Assembly: GCA_015490695.1 (NCBI GenBank)
Contig: WFXK01000316.1
Coordinates: forward strand, 1 to 14,146
From: Bacteroidota bacterium
GTDB taxonomy: Bacteria; Bacteroidota; Bacteroidia; SpSt-205; S141-50
Direction of reading: 5' to 3'
Length of the DNA: 14,146 nt
The notes beneath the pieces are model-generated. The model saw only the letters and a program-made list of their open reading frames with translations, ran no database searches and was not told where the DNA came from. Positions within the stretch are counted from its first letter, which is position 1, and each line of letters begins with the position of its first letter. The position numbers and the translations under genes were made by a program. Of the stretch, positions 6,639 to 14,082 are shown one piece after another.

Positions 6639-8969
6639 ATGTTATGGGATAAGGTTGCTTCCTTTATCTTTCGTTTCCGTATTTCCTTATTGGTTGCGGT
6701 TGGTCTTCTTACGGTGGTCTCTGCTTACTATGCTTCTAAAGCGGAATTAGAACAAGAGTTTGTTAAAGTGGTTCCTGAAAGCGATAAAGATTATCAAGAT
6801 TTTTTGTTCTTCAAACGGCTTTTTAAGGAAGATGCCGATGCTGTTTTATTTGCCTTTGAGGGAGAAAACCTTTTTCAGCCGCAAGCCATCGCCCACCTGC
6901 GCCAAATCCTTGACAGCCTAAAACAACTCCAAGGAATAAAAAACGTCCTCTCCTATGCTAACGTCTCCCAAATCGTTTTAGATACCATTGAACAACGCTT
7001 CAAATGGCAAAAGATTGAACCCAAACGCTACCCAAAAGTCTTAGACTCCTTACCTGTGTTTCAAAATCTTTTATTTTCTACAGAAAAAAAAATCGGATTT
7101 ACTATCGTTCGTTTTAAAAGTCATGTTCTAAATACTAAAGAAAAATTTTTATGGATTCCCTCTGTAATTCAACGCATGGAACAATATGCCCAACAACATC
7201 AACTTTCCATCCACTATACAGGCATTCCTTATTTAAGGGTCTTTATCTCTACTCGTTTGCCCAAAGAATTGTATCTTTTTACTTTTTTTGCTTTGGTACT
7301 TACTGCGTTAGCGCTCTATGGGTTTTATCGGAGTTGGTATGCGGTAATTTTCCCCTTGGTGCTTTTAATCGTGTGTAGTATTGCTACTATGGGCATCATC
7401 GGGTTTTTAGGCTATAAAATCACGTTGTTAACAGGGTTACTTCCTCCTATTATTGTGATTTTAGGTATTCCCCCCAGCATTTATATGTTGGCGGACTACC
7501 ACGATGAGTTCACTGCTTATCCCAATAAATTAGTAGCCCTTCGTAGGATGTTAAGAAAATTAGGTTGGGTCACTTTTATGATTAACGCCAACACTGCCTT
7601 TAGTTTCCTTACCCTCTACTTTACTGAAGTGGTTCCTTTACAAGAGTTTGGCATTGTTGCGTTTTTGTCTACCATGTTGGCTTATGTATTGACAATTATC
7701 ATCATTCCAGGCGTCTTTAGTTTGTTACCTCCTCCTTCAAAACGACAATTAAAACATTTAGAATCGCCTTGGATTGCTCGGTTACTGCAACACATCGCAG
7801 ATGTGGTTCAATATAAAAGAAAGACTGTTTATTGGACTACCACGATACTTTTTCTTATTGGAGTATGGGGATTGTTCTATTTAGAGGCTCGTTCTTACGT
7901 TTTTGACGATTTACCTAAAACCCATCGCATTGTAAACGACCTTCATTTTATAGAAAACCACATTGGTGGAGCAGTTCCTTTTGAAATTCTTTTTGACACA
8001 GGTAAGAAAAACGGAATAAGAAAATATAAAAACATAAAAAAAATTGCGCAATTACAAGATAGTTTACAGCAGTTTGCCGAGTTATCCCGCCCTATATCCT
8101 ATGTAGAAGGATTAAAATGGTTGCGACAGGCATTTTACCAGAATCAGCCAGACCAATACGATTTGCCCACCCGAGAAGAATTAGCCTTTATCCGTAGCTA
8201 TATTAAAAAATTGCCTATTGCCCAAGAAAATAGTTTAATAGATACTACAGGGCGTTATGTGCGCATCAGCGCTTTTATGAAAGACATTGGCTCGCATCAA
8301 GTCCCCATACTGTATGAACGCTTACAAAAGATTGTAAAACAAATCTTTGGCGATGAAGAAAAATTAGCTAAACGAAATCAAAAAGTTTATCTTACTGGAA
8401 CAACAAAAATCTTTTTAAAAGCCAATGAATATTTATTAGATAACTTAGCATGGAGTTTATTAGCTGCTTTTGTGATTATTGGACTTCAAATGTTCATTTT
8501 ATTTAATTCATGGCGTATTATGTGGATTAGTATGATTCCGAATTTAATTCCTTTAGTATTGACGGCGGGTATCATGGGATTTTTAGATATTCCCTTGAAG
8601 CCGTCAACGGTATTGATTTATGAGATGGCGTTTGGTATTGCAATAGATAATTCCATTCATTATTTAGCGATGTATCGTTATCGTCGGGTTCGTATGAAGG
8701 AGAATATAGAGCAGGCAGTCCGTAGCAGTTTACGGATTACGGGACTGGGGATTTTATACACCTCTGGCGTATTGTTCTTAGGCTTTATTGCTTTTGCGCC
8801 TTCTGCATTTGGAAGCACCCGAGCGCTTGGTATTTTAACCGCTATTACTTTATTTATTGCTTTGTTTTCTAATCTTTACTTTATGCCTGCTTTATTATTG
8901 TCGTGGGACAAGCACAAGGCTATGCCTAAGAAAGCGTTAATTGACGACGAAATGGAAGATATGCCATGA
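6639..8969 (+). CDS. RND superfamily / MMPL-type membrane exporter (COG1033-like)
   Basis: This is a predicted inner-membrane exporter of the RND superfamily, probably moving a hydrophobic or lipid-like substrate by proton coupling; the substrate is unknown. From ATG 6639 it has 776 residues in the usual duplicated layout: TM1 (about 13-31), a first periplasmic domain (about 35-205), TM2-6 (about 210-365), a loop and TM7 (about 397-415), a second periplasmic domain (about 420-595), and TM8-12 (about 602-755). The paired TM4/TM10-type motifs are visible as GIPPSIYMLADYHDEF (276-291) and GIAIDNSIHYLAMYRYRR (666-683); the second carries the acidic Asp670. The frame is open further upstream to a TTG at 6618, but the ATG at 6639 gives the normal short cytoplasmic leader. 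It follows the protease by 37 bp and its stop overlaps folD (ATGA). Confidence 0.88.
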   Translation: MLWDKVASFIFRFRISLLVAVGLLTVVSAYYASKAELEQEFVKVVPESDKDYQDFLFFKRLFKEDADAVLFAFEGENLFQPQAIAHLRQILDSLKQLQGIKNVLSYANVSQIVLDTIEQRFKWQKIEPKRYPKVLDSLPVFQNLLFSTEKKIGFTIVRFKSHVLNTKEKFLWIPSVIQRMEQYAQQHQLSIHYTGIPYLRVFISTRLPKELYLFTFFALVLTALALYGFYRSWYAVIFPLVLLIVCSIATMGIIGFLGYKITLLTGLLPPIIVILGIPPSIYMLADYHDEFTAYPNKLVALRRMLRKLGWVTFMINANTAFSFLTLYFTEVVPLQEFGIVAFLSTMLAYVLTIIIIPGVFSLLPPPSKRQLKHLESPWIARLLQHIADVVQYKRKTVYWTTTILFLIGVWGLFYLEARSYVFDDLPKTHRIVNDLHFIENHIGGAVPFEILFDTGKKNGIRKYKNIKKIAQLQDSLQQFAELSRPISYVEGLKWLRQAFYQNQPDQYDLPTREELAFIRSYIKKLPIAQENSLIDTTGRYVRISAFMKDIGSHQVPILYERLQKIVKQIFGDEEKLAKRNQKVYLTGTTKIFLKANEYLLDNLAWSLLAAFVIIGLQMFILFNSWRIMWISMIPNLIPLVLTAGIMGFLDIPLKPSTVLIYEMAFGIAIDNSIHYLAMYRYRRVRMKENIEQAVRSSLRITGLGILYTSGVLFLGFIAFAPSAFGSTRALGILTAITLFIALFSNLYFMPALLLSWDKHKAMPKKALIDDEMEDMP

Positions 8970-9847
8970 GTGCTACGATTTTAAGTGGGAAAAAGTGTGC
9001 TGAGGCGCTGTATGAGCAACTAAAGCCGCAAGTAGCACGTTGGAACGCTTTAGGAAAGACGCCTCATTTAGTTGCTGTGCTTGTAGGCGACCATCCTGCT
9101 TCTAAGGTCTATGTACGCAATAAACTTCGTGCTTGTGAGCGCTTAGGTATCCAAAGCAGTGTGCGTTCTCTGCCAGAAAACACTACTCAAGAAACTCTTT
9201 TGAACCTCATCCAAGAACTGAATGAAGATAGAACCATCACAGGTATTTTAGTTCAGCTTCCTTTGCCTGAAGCCATAGATAGCGAAGCGGTGATTAAAGC
9301 CATTGCACCAGAAAAGGACGTAGATGGCTTTCATCCTGTTAATTTAGGGTTGTTGGCAGCAGGTACGCCTGCTATTGTGCCCGCTACCCCATGGGGTATC
9401 GTACGACTATTAAAATTCTATAGGATTGAAACCGAAGGCAAACACTGCGTCGTTGTAGGCAGAAGTCGAATCGTTGGACGCCCTCTAAGCATTTTACTTA
9501 GTTCTAAACCTTGGAATGCTACAGTAACCCTATGCCACAGCCGTACCAAAAACCTTGCAGATTACACTCAACAAGCCGATATTTTAATCGTTGCTGCAGG
9601 GAAACGACATTTAATCCGTAGTGAACATGTTAAAAAAGATGCTGTGGTGATTGATGTAGGCATTCATCGTGTTGAAGATGCAAGTCATAAAAAAGGTTAT
9701 CGTTTGACGGGTGATGTGGATTTTGATGATGTAGTAGATAAGGTAAAGGCGATTACGCCTGTGCCTGGCGGTGTTGGACCCATGACCGTTGCTGCCCTCA
9801 TGGAAAACACCCTTAAAGCAATGGAACAACAATGGAGCTCCCATTGA
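8966..9847 (+). CDS. folD: Bifunctional methylenetetrahydrofolate dehydrogenase / methenyltetrahydrofolate cyclohydrolase
   Basis: FolD interconverts 5,10-methylene-, 5,10-methenyl- and 10-formyl-tetrahydrofolate in the cytosol, feeding purine and formyl-methionine synthesis. The 293-residue length is normal. The substrate site is intact: Tyr49 and catalytic Lys53 in VYVRNKLRAC (48-57), GILVQLPLP (93-101) and KDVDGFHPVNLG (117-128). The NADP-binding half shows VVVGRSRIVGRPLSILL (162-178), CHSRT (190-194), VIDVGIHR (228-235) and the C-terminal signature TPVPGGVGPMTVAALMENTL (264-283). The start codon overlaps the exporter stop by 4 bp (ATGA), and the end overlaps the next gene by 16 bp, so the gene is embedded in a co-transcribed run with functionally unrelated neighbours. 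Confidence 0.97.
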   Translation: MSATILSGKKCAEALYEQLKPQVARWNALGKTPHLVAVLVGDHPASKVYVRNKLRACERLGIQSSVRSLPENTTQETLLNLIQELNEDRTITGILVQLPLPEAIDSEAVIKAIAPEKDVDGFHPVNLGLLAAGTPAIVPATPWGIVRLLKFYRIETEGKHCVVVGRSRIVGRPLSILLSSKPWNATVTLCHSRTKNLADYTQQADILIVAAGKRHLIRSEHVKKDAVVIDVGIHRVEDASHKKGYRLTGDVDFDDVVDKVKAITPVPGGVGPMTVAALMENTLKAMEQQWSSH

Positions 9848-10152
9848 AAATCACTCCTTTAGCCTTAAAATGGCTGAAGCGCTATCATAGAAATATGCGC
9901 ATTAAACCCCCTGAAGTCGTCCGTATCGGGATAGAAAAAGAACAACAATCCTTTCGCTATGTTGTTGGCTTTGATACCCCCAAAGCAGGTGACTTAACGT
10001 TTGAAATAGAAGGCCTTACGATTGTGATTGCTAAAGAACATGTTCCTTATTTAGAGGGCATGCAGTTGGATTATCATAATGGTTTGAATGAACAGGGATT
10101 TATTTTTATCCCTCCTAAAAGCACTCCGCCGACCTATAGGGTAAAGGGGTGA
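9832..10152 (+). CDS. Cysteine-free IscA/HesB-like (A-type carrier fold) protein
   Basis: This 106-residue protein matches the IscA/HesB/SufA fold along its length. VRIGIEKEQQSFRYVVGF (about 30-47) corresponds to the LRLGVRTSGCSGMAYVLEF region of E. coli IscA, and LEGMQLDYHNGLNEQGFIF (about 74-92) to LDGTQLDFVKEGLNEGFKF. The three cysteines that carry iron or an Fe-S cluster in true A-type carriers (one in SGCxG, two in the C-terminal CGC) are all absent: the protein contains no cysteine, and the tail reads PPKSTPPTYRVKG. It is therefore unlikely to carry a cluster in the known way. Related HesB-like proteins without the cysteine set are known in other bacteria, with unclear roles. The start overlaps folD by 16 bp. 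The fold is well supported; the function is open. Confidence 0.8.
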   Translation: MELPLKITPLALKWLKRYHRNMRIKPPEVVRIGIEKEQQSFRYVVGFDTPKAGDLTFEIEGLTIVIAKEHVPYLEGMQLDYHNGLNEQGFIFIPPKSTPPTYRVKG

Positions 10153-10154
10153 GC

Positions 10155-10330
10155 TGTTTTGTATTTCCGTGTTTCTCCAAAAATAGATGCCCTGCATTTG
10201 CTCGGCATAACACTGCAACTTCAGCACTGCAGAGAGTTTTGGCGTTGTTGAGTTTGTACGTGTAGTTTTCAGCTTTTGCATCATTTGTATTTAGGTTATG
10301 TGCATTACTTCACTTTGTGCGCGTTATTCC
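10155..10330 (+). repeat. Dispersed repeat, copy A (diverged)
   Basis: This non-coding stretch begins directly after the HesB-like gene. Its core from CTCGGCATAACACTGCAAC (about 10201) through TTTTGGCGTTGTTGAG and TTTAGGTTATGTGC (to about 10305) aligns along its length with copy B about 251 bp downstream and with the start of copy C at the right edge. The strand is arbitrary. Small open frames here are not convincing genes. Confidence 0.65.
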
Positions 10331-10342
10331 GTTATTGAATAT

Positions 10343-10369
10343 GTCATTCCGAGCGTTAGCGAGGAATCT
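10343..10369. repeat. REP-like unit (CATTCCGAGCG...GAGGAATCT)
   Basis: The segment has the form CATTCCGAGCGTTAGCGAGG followed by AATCT. ATTCC (10346-10350) and GGAAT (10363-10367) form inverted ends that could fold into a small hairpin. From general knowledge, this unit is dispersed in many Bacteroidota and Chlorobi genomes and is often mistranslated as peptides such as VIPSVSEES or SFRA..ARNL; both occur in frames here. It is not protein-coding. Confidence 0.65.
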
Positions 10370-10407
10370 CAGTACGGACTTTTTTCATGGGTTTTTCTAC
10401 TGGAAAC

Positions 10408-10580
10408 GCAAGAAACTTTTAGCGTTTCCAAAGTTTCCAAAAAAGCGATGTCTTGGTATAACGCGGCAACCGCCACACTGCGGAAGGCTTTGGCGTTGCT
10501 GAGTTCGTGGGTGTAGTCTGCAGCTTTTGTGTTATTTGTGTTTAGACTATGTGCGCCATTCCAAGTGCGCATCATTACAA
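10408..10580 (+). repeat. Dispersed repeat, copy B with hairpin
   Basis: This copy runs from TTAGCGTTTCCAAAG (about 10419) through GGTATAAC (about 10455), TTTGGCGTTGCTGAG (about 10489-10503), GTGTAGTCTGCAGCTTTTG and TTTAGACTATGTGC, each of which has a counterpart in copy A. GCAACCGCCA (10466-10475) pairs with TGGCGTTGC (10491-10499) with one bulge, giving a stem of about nine pairs and a 15-base loop. The upstream part aligns with copy C at the right edge. Confidence 0.65.
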
Positions 10581-10669
10581 GCACAAAAGGAATATACATA
10601 TTAAAGATAGTTGACTCAAAAGGTACAACCTATGGGAAGATTGCTATACTCCCGTAGATAAAGCCTTCA

Positions 10670-10852
10670 AGGAAATAAGCCAAACTGTTCTGCTCGGGAA
10701 GCAGATAGCGAGCGGATCGGTTTTTTATAGATAGGTAGTCGTTGCATGATTTGTTTATGCTGCAGAAAGCGCCATATGGAGGGGAACCACGTTTTAGGAT
10801 TGTAATTTCCAAAGAATTTACGTAATTTGTAGTAGGTTGTTTGATTTGCTCT
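10670..10852 (-). pseudogene. Unidentified coding remnant
   Basis: On the minus strand a 61-codon open frame lies between an in-frame TGA (10853-10855) and a TGA (10667-10669), without a start codon at its head. Its composition looks protein-like (YYKLRKFFGNYNPKTWFPSI, then LPIYKKPIRSLSASRAEQFG), more so than the overlapping frame. I do not recognise the family. It follows the DapB-like fragment on the same strand, so it may be the next gene of a decayed operon, entered in a different frame. Confidence 0.35.
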
Positions 10853-10872
10853 TCAAAGGTAGTAAAGAAATT

Positions 10873-11094
10873 CTAGAAACCTTCTTTATGTTGAATCCAT
10901 TGTGCTGCAAGCAGTGCTCCTTGGATAAAGCCTTCTCTATTTAGTGCTTTGTGGCTGATAGTGAATTGGTTTACGTCGTGATACCCTCTTTCTTCACCGA
11001 TGCGTTGATAGGCAATGATTAGCCCTTCTTTAGAAGGAGCTTGATTACGTAAGGGTCCAAGGAAAGAGTAATCGTTGTTTCCGTTGTAAATAGG
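10873..11094 (-). pseudogene. DapB-like C-terminal fragment (4-hydroxy-tetrahydrodipicolinate reductase)
   Basis: A 73-codon minus-strand frame has no start codon and ends at TAG 10873-10875. It contains RIGEERGYHDV (31-41) and FTISHKALNREGFIQGALLA (44-63) followed by AQWIQHKEGF (64-73), which match the C-terminal region of DapB of lysine and peptidoglycan precursor synthesis (RxGxxxGxHxV, then a HxAxxRxxFAxGALxAAxW pattern and a terminal KKGFY). The NAD(P)-binding N-terminal half and the usual H..K.DAPSGTA motif are absent; APSK (19-22) may be a trace of the latter. The TAG sits where Tyr is usual, so it could be a single-base change. The fragment begins exactly where the T9SS remnant stops. 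The family call is from motif memory and is moderate. Confidence 0.45.
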
Positions 11095-12003
11095 TTAGAA
11101 TGATGGTATTAAAGTCGTGCTTCCTCTTAAAGAAAGACTATAAACTTTTCGTCCGATTAAATTATAGATGCTTAGTTGTCCGTTTAATGGAGTATGGAGT
11201 TGGATAGTCAGGATAGAGGACGCAGGATTAGGGTAGAGGGTTGCTTGCAAAGGTTTTACTTTAGAACGTTTAATCACAACATTTTCTAAGAAGGGAGCGC
11301 TTATTAAAGTATCTTGGGTTGAGTTGTAGTTAAGGGTTAGTATAGTGGTTTTGGTATTCTTCCCAAAACAAGAGTAGTTAACACTTCTCAGTTGCATGGG
11401 GGTTGCCTTGGAGCAGCATCCATCCAGAAAAGCTGGAGTATCCCTATACACTATCTGCTTGGTACTGGTAGGAAACACTACGAACTACGTTGTTGTAAGT
11501 AAAGCCATTGATGGTTAAAGTGCCGTAGCCATCAACGCTATCTTTACTTGCCATAACGAGTTTGACACGTATGGAATCAAAGGGTAGTTGTCCAGGAAAG
11601 TGTAAAATACCCCATCCTGTGTCTTGCATCACGACCCCTATTTGATAAGGAAAGGTAAGCAATAGAAATGGGTCAGGTTGTACAGTGATTGGTGTTGGAG
11701 TTCCGTTAAAATCAAAAATAAACCCTATGAGTTCTAACTTTGATGATTGTAGGTTCATGTAGGAGTAGCCGTCGTCTCTTTTTTGTACTCAGTTTGCTGC
11801 AGGGAAGTTATTGGCGTAAGGAAGTGCTATCGGAATGGAGGATTTCTGTTGTATCCCTTTCCAAAGTGTCTAAGATAAAGTTCTAATTTTATCCGCTACC
11901 TGCTACTCGGAACTAAAACTGAGACATGTAGTAGTGTCTATTGTGATATAAAAGACACTACTCTTCAACGGTAAAAGATCGTTAGGCGTGATAACCAAAA
12001 TAT
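11095..12003 (-). pseudogene. Decayed tandem copy of the T9SS cargo gene
   Basis: Three frames on the minus strand together align with the intact protein at 12007-13038. The 5' part (about 12003-11762) reads YILVITPNDLLPLKSSVFYI and later ALPYANNFPAAN, with internal stops at several sites. The middle part (11758-11444) gives SSKLELIGFIFDF to YGTLTINGFTYNNVVRSVSY. The last part (11478-11095), in another frame, carries the start of the sorting domain: LYPNPASSILTIQLHTPLNG and LSIYNLIGRKVYSLSLRG. The signal peptide is missing, because the copy begins within a few bases of the intact gene's stop. The last 30 or so residues of the sorting domain are also missing, replaced by SF and a stop at the junction with the DapB-like fragment. 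At least two internal stops and two frame changes make this a pseudogene. Confidence 0.8.
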
Positions 12004-12006
12004 AAC

Positions 12007-13038
12007 TTAGTGTACTACATTAAAACGGGCAAAATAGTTGCTTTTAGAGGTTTCTACTAAGATGAAATAATTGCCTTCAGGAAAATGTGATAGGGGAATA
12101 GTATAAGTGTTTTTACCCCGCAGAGGAAGCGTAAAAAGTTTTCGTCCATTGAAATCGTAGATATTTAATTGTCCCTGCAATGGGGTATGAAGTTGAATGG
12201 TAAGCCAGGAAGAGGCGGGATTGGGATAAAGTACGGCTTGTAGTGGCTGTGGTTGAGATTGTCTTACGATTGAGTTTTCTAAAAACGATGCTTCAATTAA
12301 AGTGCCTTGACTATCATATATTAGTGAAAATACTCTAGTTTTTTCATTTTTCCCTATCCATGAGTAAGTAGTAGCGTCAAGTCTCGTAGGATTTACATAC
12401 AATAATTGCCATCCTATACCAGATAATAATCCCCACACACTATCTTCTTGATATTTATAAGCAACAGTACGTATAACGTTATTATAGGTTTGTCCATTAA
12501 CAGTTAAAGTTCCGTCACCATCCGCTTCGTATCTTGTGATCAGCGTAGTTTTGGTTCGGATGGAGTCCAAAAAACCGGAAACGGGTACTTGTACGACAAA
12601 CCATGCAGTATCTTGTATCACAGAACCTACTTGGTAGGGAAAGGTCACTTGTGTTAAAGGGGTAGGCTGCATAATAGCAGGAATAGAAGCCGCTCCTGTA
12701 TCAACAACAAACCCTACCCACTCTAATTTAGAAGGTTGTAAGTTCTCATAAGTATAGATGTTCTTATATTTTTCTACACGATTAGCAGAGGGAAAACTAT
12801 TTGCATAGGGCGTACTGCTAGGAGGTAGAATTTCTATTGTATCTCTTCTTAAAGTATCTATGGTAAAGCTCCAGCTTTGTCCGATACCACTGGGCCCTGG
12901 ACTAAAATTAGTATATTGGGTGGTATCGGTGATGTAATATGTTGTGCTGTTAACCGGCAAAATATCGTTTACTGTAATCACTACATTTTGCGCTAGGGCG
13001 CTTAATATACCTACTACAAACCACCCCAAAATCCGCAT
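12007..13038 (-). CDS. Secreted protein with type A T9SS C-terminal sorting domain
   Basis: The 343-residue protein has a short N-terminal signal peptide (MRILGWFVVGILSALA, likely cleaved near residue 16-17), a beta-rich central region of unknown function (about 18-262), and a C-terminal sorting domain of about 78 residues (266-343). The sorting domain shows the type A marks: LYPNPASSWLTIQL (270-283), LNIYDFNGRKLF (291-302), then IPLSHFPEGNYFILVE (314-329) and a final FARFNVVH. In Bacteroidota such proteins cross the outer membrane by the type IX system and are cut and anchored or released at the surface. No catalytic motif is visible in the body. It is transcribed away from the IS remnant, with a TAACTTTG box 26 bp upstream of the start. 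A decayed copy lies directly downstream. Confidence 0.88.
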   Translation of the reverse strand: MRILGWFVVGILSALAQNVVITVNDILPVNSTTYYITDTTQYTNFSPGPSGIGQSWSFTIDTLRRDTIEILPPSSTPYANSFPSANRVEKYKNIYTYENLQPSKLEWVGFVVDTGAASIPAIMQPTPLTQVTFPYQVGSVIQDTAWFVVQVPVSGFLDSIRTKTTLITRYEADGDGTLTVNGQTYNNVIRTVAYKYQEDSVWGLLSGIGWQLLYVNPTRLDATTYSWIGKNEKTRVFSLIYDSQGTLIEASFLENSIVRQSQPQPLQAVLYPNPASSWLTIQLHTPLQGQLNIYDFNGRKLFTLPLRGKNTYTIPLSHFPEGNYFILVETSKSNYFARFNVVH

Positions 13039-13063
13039 TGTTATTCTATTTAAGTTTGTTGGG

Positions 13064-13071
13064 CAAAGTTA
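13064..13071 (-). promoter_or_regulatory. Candidate Bacteroidota -7 box for the T9SS cargo gene
   Basis: TAACTTTG on the minus strand matches TAnnTTTG exactly and lies 25 bp upstream of the ATG. No clear -33 TTG is seen about 19-20 bp further out; the region there is a run of T and A. The rest of the 13039-13168 stretch is AT-rich and shows no gene. Confidence 0.45.
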
Positions 13072-13118
13072 GAGAAAAAATTTGAAAAAACTATAAGTTA
13101 GTTGGTAATTGATAAATC

Positions 13119-14047
13119 TTGCATAAAGACAAACTTGTTGTACTTCGTTATTTTTTTTATAACAGAATATGGTAGATAATTTTTCATTGCGTGCATTTTG
13201 CGGTTTAAGCCAATTACCTGCATTCGGTCATAGTGCGTTGTCATACTTGAAATATCGGTTAGGTAAGGCGATTTTAAAGCAGATACAGCAGTTAATTTTG
13301 GAAGGGTTAAAAAAAGGAGGGTTATGAACTGAAGTTAGGCAAGATACAGATAGTAGATTCTACATTGGTTCCCAGTGTTTGTAGCGGTAAGAAGAGGAGA
13401 AAATCAGAGAGCGGTGCTGGTAAGAAGGAGAGTAGGAGTAGGGATAAAGATGCCCGATGGGTAAGTCGTGGAGGTCGGCATGTGTATGGGCATAAGATAG
13501 CAGTAGTGTGCGATGAGCAGGGATTGGTGCATGAGATAAGCCATTTTCCGGCGAATCAACATGATGTAAACCTGCGAGTTAGGGATAAGAAATAGTGAGG
13601 AGCGTCCTTAGGCGGTGCTATAGTAACAGAGTCAATCGTGCTTATATACGCTATAAGCTTAGAGTAAAAGATGGTATTATGCACAAAAGCGTACGTTGGA
13701 AGGTGTTGAGCAAGAAACGACAGGAACGTAATCGTGCTTATTGCTTGCAAGCGAGCGATAGTGGAGGAAATTTTTCGCTTGGGTTAAGTATAAATTTGGA
13801 CTTAAGCGTTCAATAGTGTAGAGTGCAAGTGCTTTAGAGTGGATATGGTGGTGTATAGGCTATGGCGTATGGTCAGGAAATTACGATTAAAATGGGTTTA
13901 GAACTCTAAAGTAGGCTGTGAAAACCTTTAGAAATAGCAAAATTGAGGTTAGAGGGCTGAAACTAACAAAGGCAGATAGAAGAGTGAAATAGGGGAAGAA
14001 GGCTCCCTTGATTTTTTTTATAGAAAATGAAAATGGGAATTATGCAA
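13119..14047 (+). mobile_element. IS5-type insertion sequence remnant
   Basis: The transposase pseudogene at 13169-13901 marks this as an IS5-family element. TTGCATAA (13119-13126) and its reverse complement TTATGCAA (14040-14047) flank it and could be remains of terminal inverted repeats, extending to 9 of 10 bases with one mismatch. The match is short and the ends are therefore tentative. No target-site duplication was recognised. The segment 13902-14039 between the transposase stop and the putative right end holds nothing else I can identify. Confidence 0.4.
13169..13901 (+). pseudogene. IS5-family transposase, broken by several frameshifts
   Basis: The pieces in order are: 13169-13327 (MVDNFSLRAFCGLSQLP to EGLKKGG, matching the region before the first catalytic residue); 13332-13595 (KLGKIQIVDSTLVPSV with the first DDE aspartate in VDST, then DKDARWVSRGGRHVYGHKIA and FPANQHDV); 13595-13816 (SNRVNRAYIRYKLRVKDGIM and LSKKRQERNRAY); a short stretch IVEEIFRLG near 13756-13785 in another frame; and 13842-13901 (DMVVYRLWRMVRKLRLKWV and TAG). 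The second catalytic aspartate region (usually ADxGY) is garbled to RRCYS. About 50-60 N-terminal residues expected for the family are not seen. The first frame change falls at a run of seven A (13309-13315): with six A the frame would read LKKEGYELKLG straight through. Inactive. Confidence 0.75.
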
Positions 14048-14082
14048 AAGGTTCAATTATTTTTGAGAACTTAAGCAAATAC

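Noticed and set aside
9611..9844. Minus-strand 77-codon frame inside folD.
   Set aside because: It is the antisense shadow of the strongly conserved FolD C-terminal region.
10155..10580. Spaced direct repeats considered as a possible CRISPR array.
   Set aside because: There are only two long, diverged copies about 251 bp apart, with no short identical repeats, regular spacers or cas genes.
10298..10599. Short open frames on both strands around the repeats (translating as VIPSVSEES and SFRALARNL).
   Set aside because: These peptides are translations of a dispersed repeat unit and not real genes.
13556..13750. Minus-strand 64-codon frame over the transposase.
   Set aside because: The plus strand carries recognisable transposase motifs across the same bases.
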